Shown: positions 20,581-29,664 of the stretch, piece by piece
How the letters are laid out: each line of letters starts with the position of its first letter
Numbering within the stretch: position 1 is the stretch's first letter
Source of the DNA: an uncultured Bacteroidota bacterium
Lineage (GTDB): Bacteria; Bacteroidota; Bacteroidia; Chitinophagales; Chitinophagaceae
Direction of reading: 5' to 3'
NCBI GenBank assembly: GCA_903835005.1
Contig: CAILLK010000085.1
Span: 62,001 to 126,000, forward strand
Length of the DNA stretch: 64,000 nt
Position numbers and translations under genes: made by a program
Notes under the pieces: generated by a model
Seen by the model: only the letters and a program-made list of their open reading frames with translations
What the model was told of the DNA's origin: nothing
Database searches by the model: none

Positions 20581-21115
20581 AATGAGATAATCGGGAATTA
20601 ATTTATATCAGCCACCAGCAAGGATTTCAGCGTTCACCATTATCCCATTGCGTCATTTTTTAGGTAATGAGATAACCAAACAAAACGCCTTTTTCAGGGG
20701 GCTGCTTTATTCAGGAATGATATAAAACACCAGGGGCCTGTAATATACAGGCAAGGTTTCCAAATCACTGCTGGCAGCTACACTGCACCAAACTCCCAAT
20801 TCTGTAAAATTGAGAGATAATGAGATAATCGGAATTATATTTATATCAGCCACCATAAAGGGTTTCAGCGTTCACCATTATCCCATTGCGTCATTTTTTA
20901 GGTAATGAGATAACCAAACAAAACGCCTTTTTCAGGGGGCTGCTTTTTCAGGAATGATATAAAACACCAGGGGCCTGTAATGTACAGGAAAGGCTTCCAA
21001 ATCTCTGCTGGCAGCTACATTGCACCAAAATCCCAATCCCGTAAAATTGAGAGATAATGAGATAATCAGAATTATATTTATATCAGCCATCAGAAAGGGT
21101 TTCAAGCTTCACCAT
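20581..21115. repeat. tandem ~238-bp repeat, ~2.25 copies
   Basis: AATGAGATAATC starts at 20581, 20819 and 21056; units share CACCATTATCCCATTGCGTCATTTTTTAGGTAATGAGATAACCAAACAAAACGCC and more. Confidence 0.92.
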
Positions 21116-21164
21116 TATCCCATTGATTTTTCAATAGTGAATAGGACAACAACATCTTTAAACA

Positions 21165-21198
21165 TAAAAAACCCCGGAAAAACCGGGGCTTAAAAAAT
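21165..21198 (-). terminator. intrinsic terminator for the FadL-like gene
   Basis: CCCCGG...CCGGGG stem with T-tract on the minus strand. Confidence 0.85.
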
Positions 21199-21214
21199 AA
21201 TCTGATTGTATGGA

Positions 21215-22903
21215 TCAATTATATTGCTGATACCTGTGATGATGCCGGTGCTGCCTGCCGTTATCAAATTTCACACCCATGGTCAGGGCTACATTGTCGG
21301 TGGTGTAGGTGACTTTTGAGGTGGGTATGGTGGCTGCGGGGCCGCTTACCACCTGGGTGTAGTCAACCGTATAGGGCTGCTCGTAGCCGGTATACATACC
21401 GTGCACCAGGGCAATATCGGTAAAGAAGTGCCTCCAGTGGAAACCGGCGCCAAGGCTCAGGTCTACACGCTGCGTGGTGTAGTATCCGTTCTGTGTGTTT
21501 TCGCCATAGGCAGTATAGGCATTGCCGTAATACCCTACCCCGCCGCGCACCATAAATGCGCTTGATAGCCTGAACTCAGCGCCCAGCCGCAAATTAGATG
21601 CGCCCTGGTAGGTTTTCTTAATGGTCTGGTTGATCTGGTCGGCCTCGGCCTGGAAAGGCACATTGTTGGTGAAGTCCATGCCGCCGGGGAACATGTAGCG
21701 CATAGAGCTGTAATCTACATATTCATAATCGGCAGTAATGAAGCCAAACTTGCGGATAATGAATGTGGCGCTGAGCACCCCTTTCCAGGGTGTAGAAAGG
21801 CCATAATTAAACTGGTTCTGGTTATTGCCGGTGAAGATGTTGCCCGAATCGGTGGACGCGGCCAGGCTCCTGTTCGAAACATCATTCAGTGAATAATACG
21901 TAGGGGTATGGAAGGCTGCGCCTATCCTTAAGAAGTTGGTAACCTTATAAATAGCGCCCAGTTTGGCATTAATGCCGCCGCCGCTGATATTGGTATTCTG
22001 GCTGTATCCGAAATTGGAGAACCCGGATGGGTTGCCGGCTGCATTACCTTCAGCTAATGACTCCTGGTAAGATGTATTGCTCTGATAATTGACCACGGGT
22101 AAGCCTAAAGTAATACCCAGCAGCAGCTTCTCTTTGTAATTACCCCCCAGGGAGAGCGCAACCTCTGATATGCCGCCATAGGTTTGTCTGCTTTTCATCT
22201 GCTCAATACCGCCGCTGAATGGCACTACCGAAACAAACTGGCCCGATGCATTCTGATTGAGCAGGTAGGCATTGTAGCCCATATTGCCAAGCGAACTGCC
22301 CGCTCCGGAACCCAATGCAGCCGATGGGTTTTTATTGGCATCAGACTCAAATACCTGCGACCCGGAACTGGTGTTGGTTTGCCCGGTATAGGTATAGCTG
22401 TTGTTGAAATCGGCGGTACGGTTAAACCCGATTCCAAAAGCAACTGATTTCCAGGCCCTGTGGTCATACCTTCTCCCTTTAGGAGCGCTGGTGAAAACGA
22501 AGCCTAAGTTGTTGAAATTGAAAGCAGAGCTGTTATCGGAGGTAGTAATACCGGCATACTCACTGCTGGCATTACTCATCTTGAGAGATGGGGTAATGGT
22601 GAACTCAGAGCTGCTGTAAATGCCTATACCGGCCGGGTTTACACTTAATGAGCTGAAATCTCCCCCCACCGAACCCAGCGCATTGCCAAAACCCATGGAC
22701 CGGGCAGTGCCCTGAACAGTGGTATTGGAAAGATTATACGCCTCATTCACATCCTGTGCCCTGGACGCAATGGTTATTCCTAAAAGTGCGGGTACAATTA
22801 AAAATCTATAATTACACATATGGATACAATTATGTTTGTTGGACAATCTATAAATCCGAATGTTTAAAAGAACAAAATTATAAAGGTTGTTAAAAAGACG
22901 CAT
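21215..22903 (-). CDS. OMPP1/FadL/TodX-like outer membrane protein
   Basis: QGTARSMGFGNALGSVGGDFSSLSVNPAGIGIYSSSEFTITPSL and beta-barrel-like C-terminus; start probably at an internal Met near MCNYRFLIVPALLG. Confidence 0.82.
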   Translation of the reverse strand: MRLFNNLYNFVLLNIRIYRLSNKHNCIHMCNYRFLIVPALLGITIASRAQDVNEAYNLSNTTVQGTARSMGFGNALGSVGGDFSSLSVNPAGIGIYSSSEFTITPSLKMSNASSEYAGITTSDNSSAFNFNNLGFVFTSAPKGRRYDHRAWKSVAFGIGFNRTADFNNSYTYTGQTNTSSGSQVFESDANKNPSAALGSGAGSSLGNMGYNAYLLNQNASGQFVSVVPFSGGIEQMKSRQTYGGISEVALSLGGNYKEKLLLGITLGLPVVNYQSNTSYQESLAEGNAAGNPSGFSNFGYSQNTNISGGGINAKLGAIYKVTNFLRIGAAFHTPTYYSLNDVSNRSLAASTDSGNIFTGNNQNQFNYGLSTPWKGVLSATFIIRKFGFITADYEYVDYSSMRYMFPGGMDFTNNVPFQAEADQINQTIKKTYQGASNLRLGAEFRLSSAFMVRGGVGYYGNAYTAYGENTQNGYYTTQRVDLSLGAGFHWRHFFTDIALVHGMYTGYEQPYTVDYTQVVSGPAATIPTSKVTYTTDNVALTMGVKFDNGRQHRHHHRYQQYN

Positions 22904-22981
22904 GAAGGGCTCTATTGAAAAATGGCATTATCACTATAAGTAACAATGCCATTTTATAAGAATGATCTGATCTGAATATTG

Positions 22982-24064
22982 TTACCTGCGACCACCGCCG
23001 CTACCACGAGAACCTCCGCCACCGCCACGGGAACCACCGCCGCCACCGCTACGTGCTCCGCCGCCGCCACCGAAACTACGGCCGCCTCCGCCAAAACTGC
23101 GGCCACCACCATTGCCACCAAAACTACGGGCTGCACCTGCTGAACGACCTGCGCCGCTGTTGCCGCCTCTGAAACCGCCACCGCCTGAACTACGCTGCTG
23201 TGCGCCAGAACTGCGGAAACCGCTGCCGGAAGACTGCCCCCTGCCAGAGTTGCCACCCTGGCTAAACCGCTGCCCCTGCGAACCGCCTGAAACTCTCTGG
23301 CCACTGCCGCCACTGCTCCGGAAACCACTATTGCCGGAACCGGATGAAGAAGTCCTGAAACCGCTGCCGCTGCTGTGAGATGCTGATGCTAAAGTAGATG
23401 ACCTGAGCCCCATCTGGCTGTTGCCGGAAGTTCTGAAGCCACTGCCGCCAGCTGATCCGCGGAAACCGGCACGGTATCCCAGACCGCTTGTATAACGAGG
23501 ACCATAAGAATAACCACCCCTGAAACCTCTGCCACCTTCAAACCCAGCATAATACCTGTTCCAGTAGCCGCCATAGCCTACACCATACCATCCGCCGGCA
23601 TAGAAGGGGTAATTCCAGCAGCCGAAACCGCCATATCCATACCACGAGTTCCAGCCCCAGCCACCATACCAATACGGGCCAAATCCAAAACCGATACCCA
23701 CTCCGGCATACCATGGGTTATAACCCCAATAAGGGTCTACCCAATAGCGGTTGTACCAGAACGGATTGTAAAACGCACTGTAATAACCCATATTATAAAA
23801 CGAGTTATCAAACCGGTTGATGCGTGTACTGTATGAATCATCATCATAGTCTATATAATCATCGGGGTTATTATAGCTCTGATAATTGTCATTTGCATTA
23901 TTATCCTGAGGCTGCTGGACATTGGAATTTTTATCCTGGTTATTATTTGCAGCATCATCACCGCCCCTGTGATCTCGGCTGTTCTGATAAATATCATCGG
24001 TTTGTGCATAGGTTATGGTTCCTAATCCGATGAGCATTAAACCAATTAACACCAAACGTTTCAT
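22982..24064 (-). CDS. Gly/Tyr- and RGG/Ser-rich exported low-complexity protein
   Basis: signal peptide (MKRLVLIGLMLIGLGTITYAQ), Tyr/Trp/Gly-rich centre, C-terminal GGGRSFGGGGRSFGGGGGARSGGGGGSRGGGGGSRGSGGGRR. Confidence 0.7.
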   Translation of the reverse strand: MKRLVLIGLMLIGLGTITYAQTDDIYQNSRDHRGGDDAANNNQDKNSNVQQPQDNNANDNYQSYNNPDDYIDYDDDSYSTRINRFDNSFYNMGYYSAFYNPFWYNRYWVDPYWGYNPWYAGVGIGFGFGPYWYGGWGWNSWYGYGGFGCWNYPFYAGGWYGVGYGGYWNRYYAGFEGGRGFRGGYSYGPRYTSGLGYRAGFRGSAGGSGFRTSGNSQMGLRSSTLASASHSSGSGFRTSSSGSGNSGFRSSGGSGQRVSGGSQGQRFSQGGNSGRGQSSGSGFRSSGAQQRSSGGGGFRGGNSGAGRSAGAARSFGGNGGGRSFGGGGRSFGGGGGARSGGGGGSRGGGGGSRGSGGGRR

Positions 24065-24161
24065 ATCAAGTTGTTTTTTAAGCTAAAAATCCTATGTGAA
24101 ATTAGTACTTTTGCTACATTTCACCAATTAATAGATGATTAATTAAGTTCAAGGTTTAGTT

Positions 24162-25640
24162 ATGGCAAAAATTTTAACAAATCGGGCCGACGATTATTCG
24201 CAGTGGTATAATGACTTAGTGCTGAAAAGCGGCCTGGCCGACTATTCAGCGGTAAAAGGGTGCATGGTTATCAAGCCTCATGGCTATGCGCTATGGGAAC
24301 ATATGAGAGATGAACTGGATAAAAGGTTTAAAGAAACCGGCCATCAGAACGCCTATTTCCCGCTGTTTATACCTAAGAGTTTCCTGAGCAAGGAGGCGGC
24401 CCATGTGGAGGGTTTTGCCAAGGAATGTGCTGTGGTAACCCATTACCGCCTGAAGAACGACCCGAACGGTGGCGGCGTAATAGTAGACCCGGAAGCCAAA
24501 CTGGAAGAAGAACTGATAGTAAGGCCTACATCGGAAACGATAATATGGAATACCTATAAAGACTGGATACAATCTTACCGCGACCTGCCGCTGCTCATAA
24601 ACCAATGGGCCAATGTGGTGCGTTGGGAGATGCGTACCCGGTTGTTTCTGCGCACAACGGAGTTTCTGTGGCAGGAAGGGCATACTGCACATGCCACCAG
24701 GGAAGAAGCTGTAGCCGAAACCAAACAGATGCTGGAAGTGTATGCCACATTTGCCGAAGAGTTTATGGCTTTGCCGGTAATAAGAGGGGTAAAAACGGCC
24801 AACGAGCGTTTTGCAGGGGCAGAAGATACTTATTGCATAGAGGCGCTGATGCAGGATGGCAAGGCGCTGCAGGCTGGTACTTCTCACTTCCTTGGGCAGA
24901 ATTTCGCAAAGGCATTTGATGTAAAATTCCAGGATAAGAGTAATAATTACGATTATGTATGGGCTACATCGTGGGGTGTTTCTACCCGGCTTGTGGGGGC
25001 TATAGTAATGGCGCACAGTGATGATGATGGCCTGATACTGCCTCCGAAATTGGCGCCGTTGCAGGTGGTAATTGTACCTATGTTCGCTAAAGACCCTGAG
25101 GCACAAGCTAAAGTAACACAGGTTACCCAGGATCTTTTCAAGACCCTGAAGAAACTAAATGTGAGAGTGAAACTGGACGATGATGAAAATACCCGTCCGG
25201 GATGGAAATTTGCTGAATATGAACTTAAGGGAGTGCCGGTGCGAGTTGCATTGGGCGCACGTGATATTGCCAATAATGTAGCTGAAGTGGCCCGCAGGGA
25301 TACGAAGGAAAAATCAAGCGTTAGTTTGGATAACCTTGCTGATCATATTGTGCAATTGCTGGATGATATCCAGAAAAATATGTTCCAGAGGGCGCTTAAT
25401 TTCAGAACGGAGCATACCATAAAAGTGGATACCTGGGATGAATTTGTGAAAATACTGGATGAAAAACCAGGCTTCGTTTCAGCCCACTGGGATGGCACCA
25501 GCGAAACTGAGGAAAAGATCAAGGAACTGACCAAGGCTACCATAAGGTGCATACCGCTGAATAATGAGATGGAGGATGGTGCGTGTGTGCTAACAGGAAA
25601 GCCTTCGGTGCAGCGGGTTTTGTTTGCAAGGGCGTATTGA
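24162..25640 (+). CDS. proS: prolyl-tRNA synthetase
   Basis: [93 protein letters not shown]. Confidence 0.97.
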   Translation: MAKILTNRADDYSQWYNDLVLKSGLADYSAVKGCMVIKPHGYALWEHMRDELDKRFKETGHQNAYFPLFIPKSFLSKEAAHVEGFAKECAVVTHYRLKNDPNGGGVIVDPEAKLEEELIVRPTSETIIWNTYKDWIQSYRDLPLLINQWANVVRWEMRTRLFLRTTEFLWQEGHTAHATREEAVAETKQMLEVYATFAEEFMALPVIRGVKTANERFAGAEDTYCIEALMQDGKALQAGTSHFLGQNFAKAFDVKFQDKSNNYDYVWATSWGVSTRLVGAIVMAHSDDDGLILPPKLAPLQVVIVPMFAKDPEAQAKVTQVTQDLFKTLKKLNVRVKLDDDENTRPGWKFAEYELKGVPVRVALGARDIANNVAEVARRDTKEKSSVSLDNLADHIVQLLDDIQKNMFQRALNFRTEHTIKVDTWDEFVKILDEKPGFVSAHWDGTSETEEKIKELTKATIRCIPLNNEMEDGACVLTGKPSVQRVLFARAY

Positions 25641-25667
25641 GGATACTCAATTGAATAACAGATTACT

Positions 25668-25856
25668 TTGTTTATGGCAACAGCAATATTAAAAGAACTG
25701 ATTTTAAATTATATTCTAACTGTAGATGAAGCAATCTGGTTAGACAAATTTATAGATATTGAAGTTGTTTCTAAAGAAGATGATTACGATACCCTATTAG
25801 AATCAATTAAAAAAATACTATCTAAAGCAAATACCGAAAATAAATTAAAAAAATAA
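25668..25856 (+). CDS. small hypothetical protein
   Basis: 62 aa ORF, AT-rich. Confidence 0.4.
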   Translation: MFMATAILKELILNYILTVDEAIWLDKFIDIEVVSKEDDYDTLLESIKKILSKANTENKLKK

Positions 25857-25884
25857 ATATGATGATTTATACATCGTTTCTATT

Positions 25885-26454
25885 TTGAATAAAATAAGAA
25901 CATCTGAAAATAATAATTTCGAAAGTGTATCAATAGATGATGTTATTGATGAAGAATATAATGATGAGGAAATTGATGAATTTGCAGATATTGAAGACAA
26001 TGAAGAAACTGATTATTTTAAATCCAAAGGTCTACTGGAAGGACTAAAACTGGCAGATGAAAATATTACTGGAAAGGGAGTGAATACACTCCTTAATGAA
26101 TATGTAGAATTTATTGAACAAAAGTTTCCGAAAGCATTTTATGGACAGAATAGAAAAGAATTAATTAAAGCAAAATCGTTGTTTATTGAGGATTATTTAG
26201 GGGTTTCCTATTTTTATAAATTATCGTTTAAAGCACAAAACATAATCAACAATGTAATTGAAAAATCGTCACCAATGCTTATAAAAAAAGCATTTGAAAA
26301 GGAAAAGAATTCTTTACCATCAATTTGTGAAGATTTTAATAATTGGATAACAACAAACAAAATCAAACCCAATAAGCAAAATCTAAAATCATTTTTAGAT
26401 CAAAAAGGATTAAAAATATCCAACCCGAATCAAGACCAAATCATTGAATTTTAA
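25885..26454 (+). CDS. hypothetical acidic protein
   Basis: 189 aa ORF (TTG start in track), strongly acidic N-terminus, AT-rich. Confidence 0.55.
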   Translation: MNKIRTSENNNFESVSIDDVIDEEYNDEEIDEFADIEDNEETDYFKSKGLLEGLKLADENITGKGVNTLLNEYVEFIEQKFPKAFYGQNRKELIKAKSLFIEDYLGVSYFYKLSFKAQNIINNVIEKSSPMLIKKAFEKEKNSLPSICEDFNNWITTNKIKPNKQNLKSFLDQKGLKISNPNQDQIIEF

Positions 26455-26476
26455 AAAAAAAATATCAAATCAAACA

Positions 26477-26815
26477 ATGAAAGATTCTGAAAAGTATATG
26501 GATTTATGGAAAAAACATCTTCCTTTAATTCTTATTCATTTAAAGAAATTAAAAAATGGGAAGCAAGAAATAAATTTTAATAAATATGAATTTGTAGGAG
26601 TTGGCAATCGTTTAAAATCCGGGTATACATTTCATATCCACTTGCAAAATGGTAAAATTGAAAATGATATTAGTGGTAGTGCCGTAGCTCGAGCTTTAGT
26701 AAAGGTATTACAAAATAATAAAGAAACTAAAAGCTGGCTTTTAGAAAATAACCTTACAATCAATTTAGATAGTTCCTTTTGTTTGACTGCGATGCTTACC
26801 CAAAAAGTAATTTAA
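26477..26815 (+). CDS. hypothetical protein
   Basis: ORF with likely start MKDSEKYMDLWKKHLP, AT-rich. Confidence 0.5.
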   Translation: MKDSEKYMDLWKKHLPLILIHLKKLKNGKQEINFNKYEFVGVGNRLKSGYTFHIHLQNGKIENDISGSAVARALVKVLQNNKETKSWLLENNLTINLDSSFCLTAMLTQKVI

Positions 26816-26882
26816 TGATTTAACAATGAAAATAGAAAAAGGAAACATCGAACTGTCCTATAAAATCGAACAAATGAATTCA

Positions 26883-26917
26883 CAAAGGAGGGGGGCAAAT
26901 TGTCTCCCCCCCTTTGG
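26883..26917. repeat. imperfect palindrome related to the one inside the dinD-like CDS
   Basis: CAAAGGAGGGGGGCAAATTGTCTCCCCCCCTTTGG. Confidence 0.8.
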
Positions 26918-26993
26918 ATACAAACTTAGAAAATATTGAATACTGTCTGCATAATTTTCTCTAATTTTCTAGCCTCTAATTATCGCAAACCAG

Positions 26994-27830
26994 ATGAGCA
27001 ATGTAAAATTATTTGAAAGCAAACAAATTCGATCTGTTTGGATTGAAGCAGACCAAAAGTGGTATTTTGTTATTGAAGACGTTGTTTCAGTACTTACAGA
27101 AAGCGCAGACCCAAAGCAATACATTAAAAGATTAAGGCAACGTGACGAGGAACTCGCCAAAGGGTGGGTACAAATTGTACCCACCCTTTGGGTTGAGACA
27201 GCCGGTGGTAAACAAAAAATGGCTTGTGCAAACGTACAAGGTTTGCTCCGCATCATTCAATCTATTCCGTCCCGTAAAGCAGAACCTTTTAAGAGATGGC
27301 TTGCACAGGTCGGCTATGAACGGCTGGAGGAAATCGAAAACCCTGAACTAGCTACCAATAGGGCAAGAGAGATATACAAAGCTAAAGGATACAGCGATGA
27401 ATGGATTGAAAAAAGAATGAGGGGAATTGCCGTCCGGGATGAGTTAACGGGTGAATGGAAAAAGAGAGGCGTTAAGGAAGGATTGGAGTATTCTATACTT
27501 ACTGCTGAAATCAGTCAGGCCACTTTCGGGATGACTCCATCGGATTATAAAAATTACAAAGGACTTACTAAACCTTCGGAGAATCTCCGCGATCACATGA
27601 CTGATCTGGAGCTTATCTTTACAATGCTTGGTGAGGCTTCCACTACTGAAATAGCGAAAAACAGGGATGCCAAAGGATTTGACCAAAACAAAAGAGCTGC
27701 AAAAGAAGGTGGTAGTGTAGCCGGCAAAGCACGAAAAGACCTGGAACGTAAATCTGGTACAAAAGTGATAACGAAAGAAAACTTCAAAGAAATCAGCCAA
27801 TTGAAAAAAAAGAAATTAAAAAAAGGATAA
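26994..27830 (+). CDS. Bro-N domain / DinD-like protein
   Basis: VKLFESKQIRSVWIEADQKWYFVIEDVVSVLTES...SIPSRKAEPFKRWLAQVGYERLEEIENPELATNRA...YSILTAEISQATFGMTPSDYKNYKGL...DLELIFTMLGEASTTEIAKN. Confidence 0.88.
   Translation: MSNVKLFESKQIRSVWIEADQKWYFVIEDVVSVLTESADPKQYIKRLRQRDEELAKGWVQIVPTLWVETAGGKQKMACANVQGLLRIIQSIPSRKAEPFKRWLAQVGYERLEEIENPELATNRAREIYKAKGYSDEWIEKRMRGIAVRDELTGEWKKRGVKEGLEYSILTAEISQATFGMTPSDYKNYKGLTKPSENLRDHMTDLELIFTMLGEASTTEIAKNRDAKGFDQNKRAAKEGGSVAGKARKDLERKSGTKVITKENFKEISQLKKKKLKKG
27157..27191. repeat. 17-bp perfect inverted repeat (35 nt) inside the dinD-like CDS
   Basis: CCAAAGGGTGGGTACAA-A-TTGTACCCACCCTTTGG. Confidence 0.95.
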
Positions 27831-27845
27831 ACAATATTTCACCCC

Positions 27846-29282
27846 CTACTTCTCAAACAACGCATCCATCTTTACCTCATTCACCACCAGTCCCACATAA
27901 TAATCGTTCTTTCTTACACCATATGTTGTAACCATTGTAAGGAATAAAGTTTTCCGCAGCCTGGTTCTTTCTCTGAACACATTCTCTTTTTGTCTGAGGT
28001 TTTCGGCATATGCCTTATCTATGATAACTTCAGACTGGGCAAATTTCATTTCACAAATATTAATGCAGTGGTCAGTCCGGTCTATCAGCAGGTCTATTTG
28101 TGTGCCTTGCTCCTCTCCCCTGGGCTTATATCTCCAAACAGATTCGGAGGTCAGCACACCCGATATCCCCAAAGCCTTCTTGATCTGCGGGGCATGTTTG
28201 AAACATATGCCTTCAAATGCAAAGCCGCTCCAGCTTTTCCATGAATGGGTTGACGTAAGTTTCAGCCAGGTGCCGGGTCCTTTTGTTCTGGCTTTCTGTA
28301 TAAATTTCAGGTAAAACAGCGAATACTCATCGGTGAGTTTATAAATACTGTCGTTTACTTTTTTATCGAGAGGGATATACGCAGTAATAAACCCGGATTC
28401 TGCGAGTTCCTCAAACAATCGGGATGTGGTTCCTCCGGAGGAAAGCCCGCTCTGCTGAATGGCCTCCGTACGGGTAAGCCCCATGCCTTTAGCTGCAAGC
28501 GCTTTAATGATTGCAATATGGTTTTCGGCATTGTCGAACAAGGATTGATACAAATTCCTGAATTCATCTATGAGCCCGCCATCTTTTGTGAAACAGAGCC
28601 GGTCGATGGCTTGTGCTGCGCTTTCTCCGGGTTTGATGTTTTTCAGATACTGCGGGATGCCGCCCAGGGCCATGTATAATTGCAGTATCTGGTAACGGTC
28701 CAGGTTCACTTTGCGGCTCTGGAGATATTCTTCCGTTTCATTCAGGTTAAAGGGCAGCAGACGGATTCTTCTGGTAATCCGGTTATGCAGGCCGCCCCGG
28801 TTGTTGACTATATGCCGGATCATCCAGGAAGCCGCCGACCCGCAAATAACTACAACAAGGTTCTGCTGCCGGGAAGCCCATGTATTCCAGAAATGCCCGA
28901 ATGCCGACAGGAAACCGGATCTGTGGGTTTGTATCCAGGGAAACTCATCGAAAAAAATAACCGACTTTTTCTCCTTAACTATTGGGGCAAGATATTCCTC
29001 CAGGAATACAAATGCTTCCATCCAACTGCCGGGCACAGATGAGCGGCGGATATTGCCGGTTACCGTACCTAATGCCACACTGAAATTAAATAACTGGTCC
29101 TGCAAGGATGCATCATGAACACCGGAAAATTCAAACAGCATGTTGGTTTTATAAACTGTCCGGATGAGAAATGTTTTGCCTACCCTCCTTCTGCCAAGAA
29201 CAGCTATCAGTTCAGCATCAGGGGATTCCAGCGCGCCCTGCAAAATCCTGCATTCATCATCTCTTCCTACGAATTCATACAT
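27846..29282 (-). CDS. AAA-type ATPase with C-terminal DUF234/PD-(D/E)XK-like domain
   Basis: Walker A GRRRVGKT, Walker B VIFFDEF, C-terminal TQIDLLIDRTDHCINICEMKF (D...ExK). Confidence 0.85.
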   Translation of the reverse strand: MYEFVGRDDECRILQGALESPDAELIAVLGRRRVGKTFLIRTVYKTNMLFEFSGVHDASLQDQLFNFSVALGTVTGNIRRSSVPGSWMEAFVFLEEYLAPIVKEKKSVIFFDEFPWIQTHRSGFLSAFGHFWNTWASRQQNLVVVICGSAASWMIRHIVNNRGGLHNRITRRIRLLPFNLNETEEYLQSRKVNLDRYQILQLYMALGGIPQYLKNIKPGESAAQAIDRLCFTKDGGLIDEFRNLYQSLFDNAENHIAIIKALAAKGMGLTRTEAIQQSGLSSGGTTSRLFEELAESGFITAYIPLDKKVNDSIYKLTDEYSLFYLKFIQKARTKGPGTWLKLTSTHSWKSWSGFAFEGICFKHAPQIKKALGISGVLTSESVWRYKPRGEEQGTQIDLLIDRTDHCINICEMKFAQSEVIIDKAYAENLRQKENVFRERTRLRKTLFLTMVTTYGVRKNDYYVGLVVNEVKMDALFEK

Positions 29283-29300
29283 GACACCGAGATTTATTAT

Positions 29301-29512
29301 CGTCCAAAACTAATAAATAAAACACGTTTTTGGACGAAGTTAAAATTTATCAGCGTCCAAAACAAGTAATTTTTGCTGAGTTCTGGACCAGGTTAATAAT
29401 TATTATCGTCCAAAACTAACAATTTAAAATAAGTTTTGGACGATAATAATTTTTATTGTCGTCCAAAACAGGTAAATTAAAATGAGTTTTGGACGAAGTT
29501 AAATATATATCA
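29301..29512. repeat. array of four 36-nt palindromes at exact 53-bp period upstream of the ATPase
   Basis: CGTCCAAAAC-N16-GTTTTGGACG-type units start at 29301, 29354, 29407 and 29460; unit 3 extends to a 19-bp perfect IR (29398-29416 / 29433-29451). Confidence 0.95.
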
Positions 29513-29664
29513 CTTAAATAAACCCACTGAATACCTCAAAAAAATAAGGCCGGGAACGCAAAACTGTTCAGTGCTTAAAAAAGGAAAAACAGCAATTATT
29601 ATCCATCTATTTAATAGCTATACTGCAATACCCATAGCAGATCATCAACATGAGACTGGCAATT

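Noticed and set aside
20256-21115. CRISPR-like repeats
   Set aside because: Whole 107-bp and 238-bp units are repeated including the would-be spacers; tandem duplications, not spacer arrays.
22954-23328. 124-aa Ala/Val-rich ORF overlapping the RGG-rich gene
   Set aside because: Frame-shifted reading of repetitive Gly/Arg/Ser codons; composition artefact.
26883-26917. Simple rho-independent terminator
   Set aside because: No T-tract follows and it is similar in sequence to a palindrome within the downstream CDS, so reported instead as a related palindrome pair.
29301-29512. Possible CRISPR array (regular 53-bp period, palindromic repeats)
   Set aside because: Only the repeat arms are conserved, the internal 16 nt vary, linkers are only 17 nt and AT-rich, and no cas genes are nearby; better explained as palindromic operators or hairpins.
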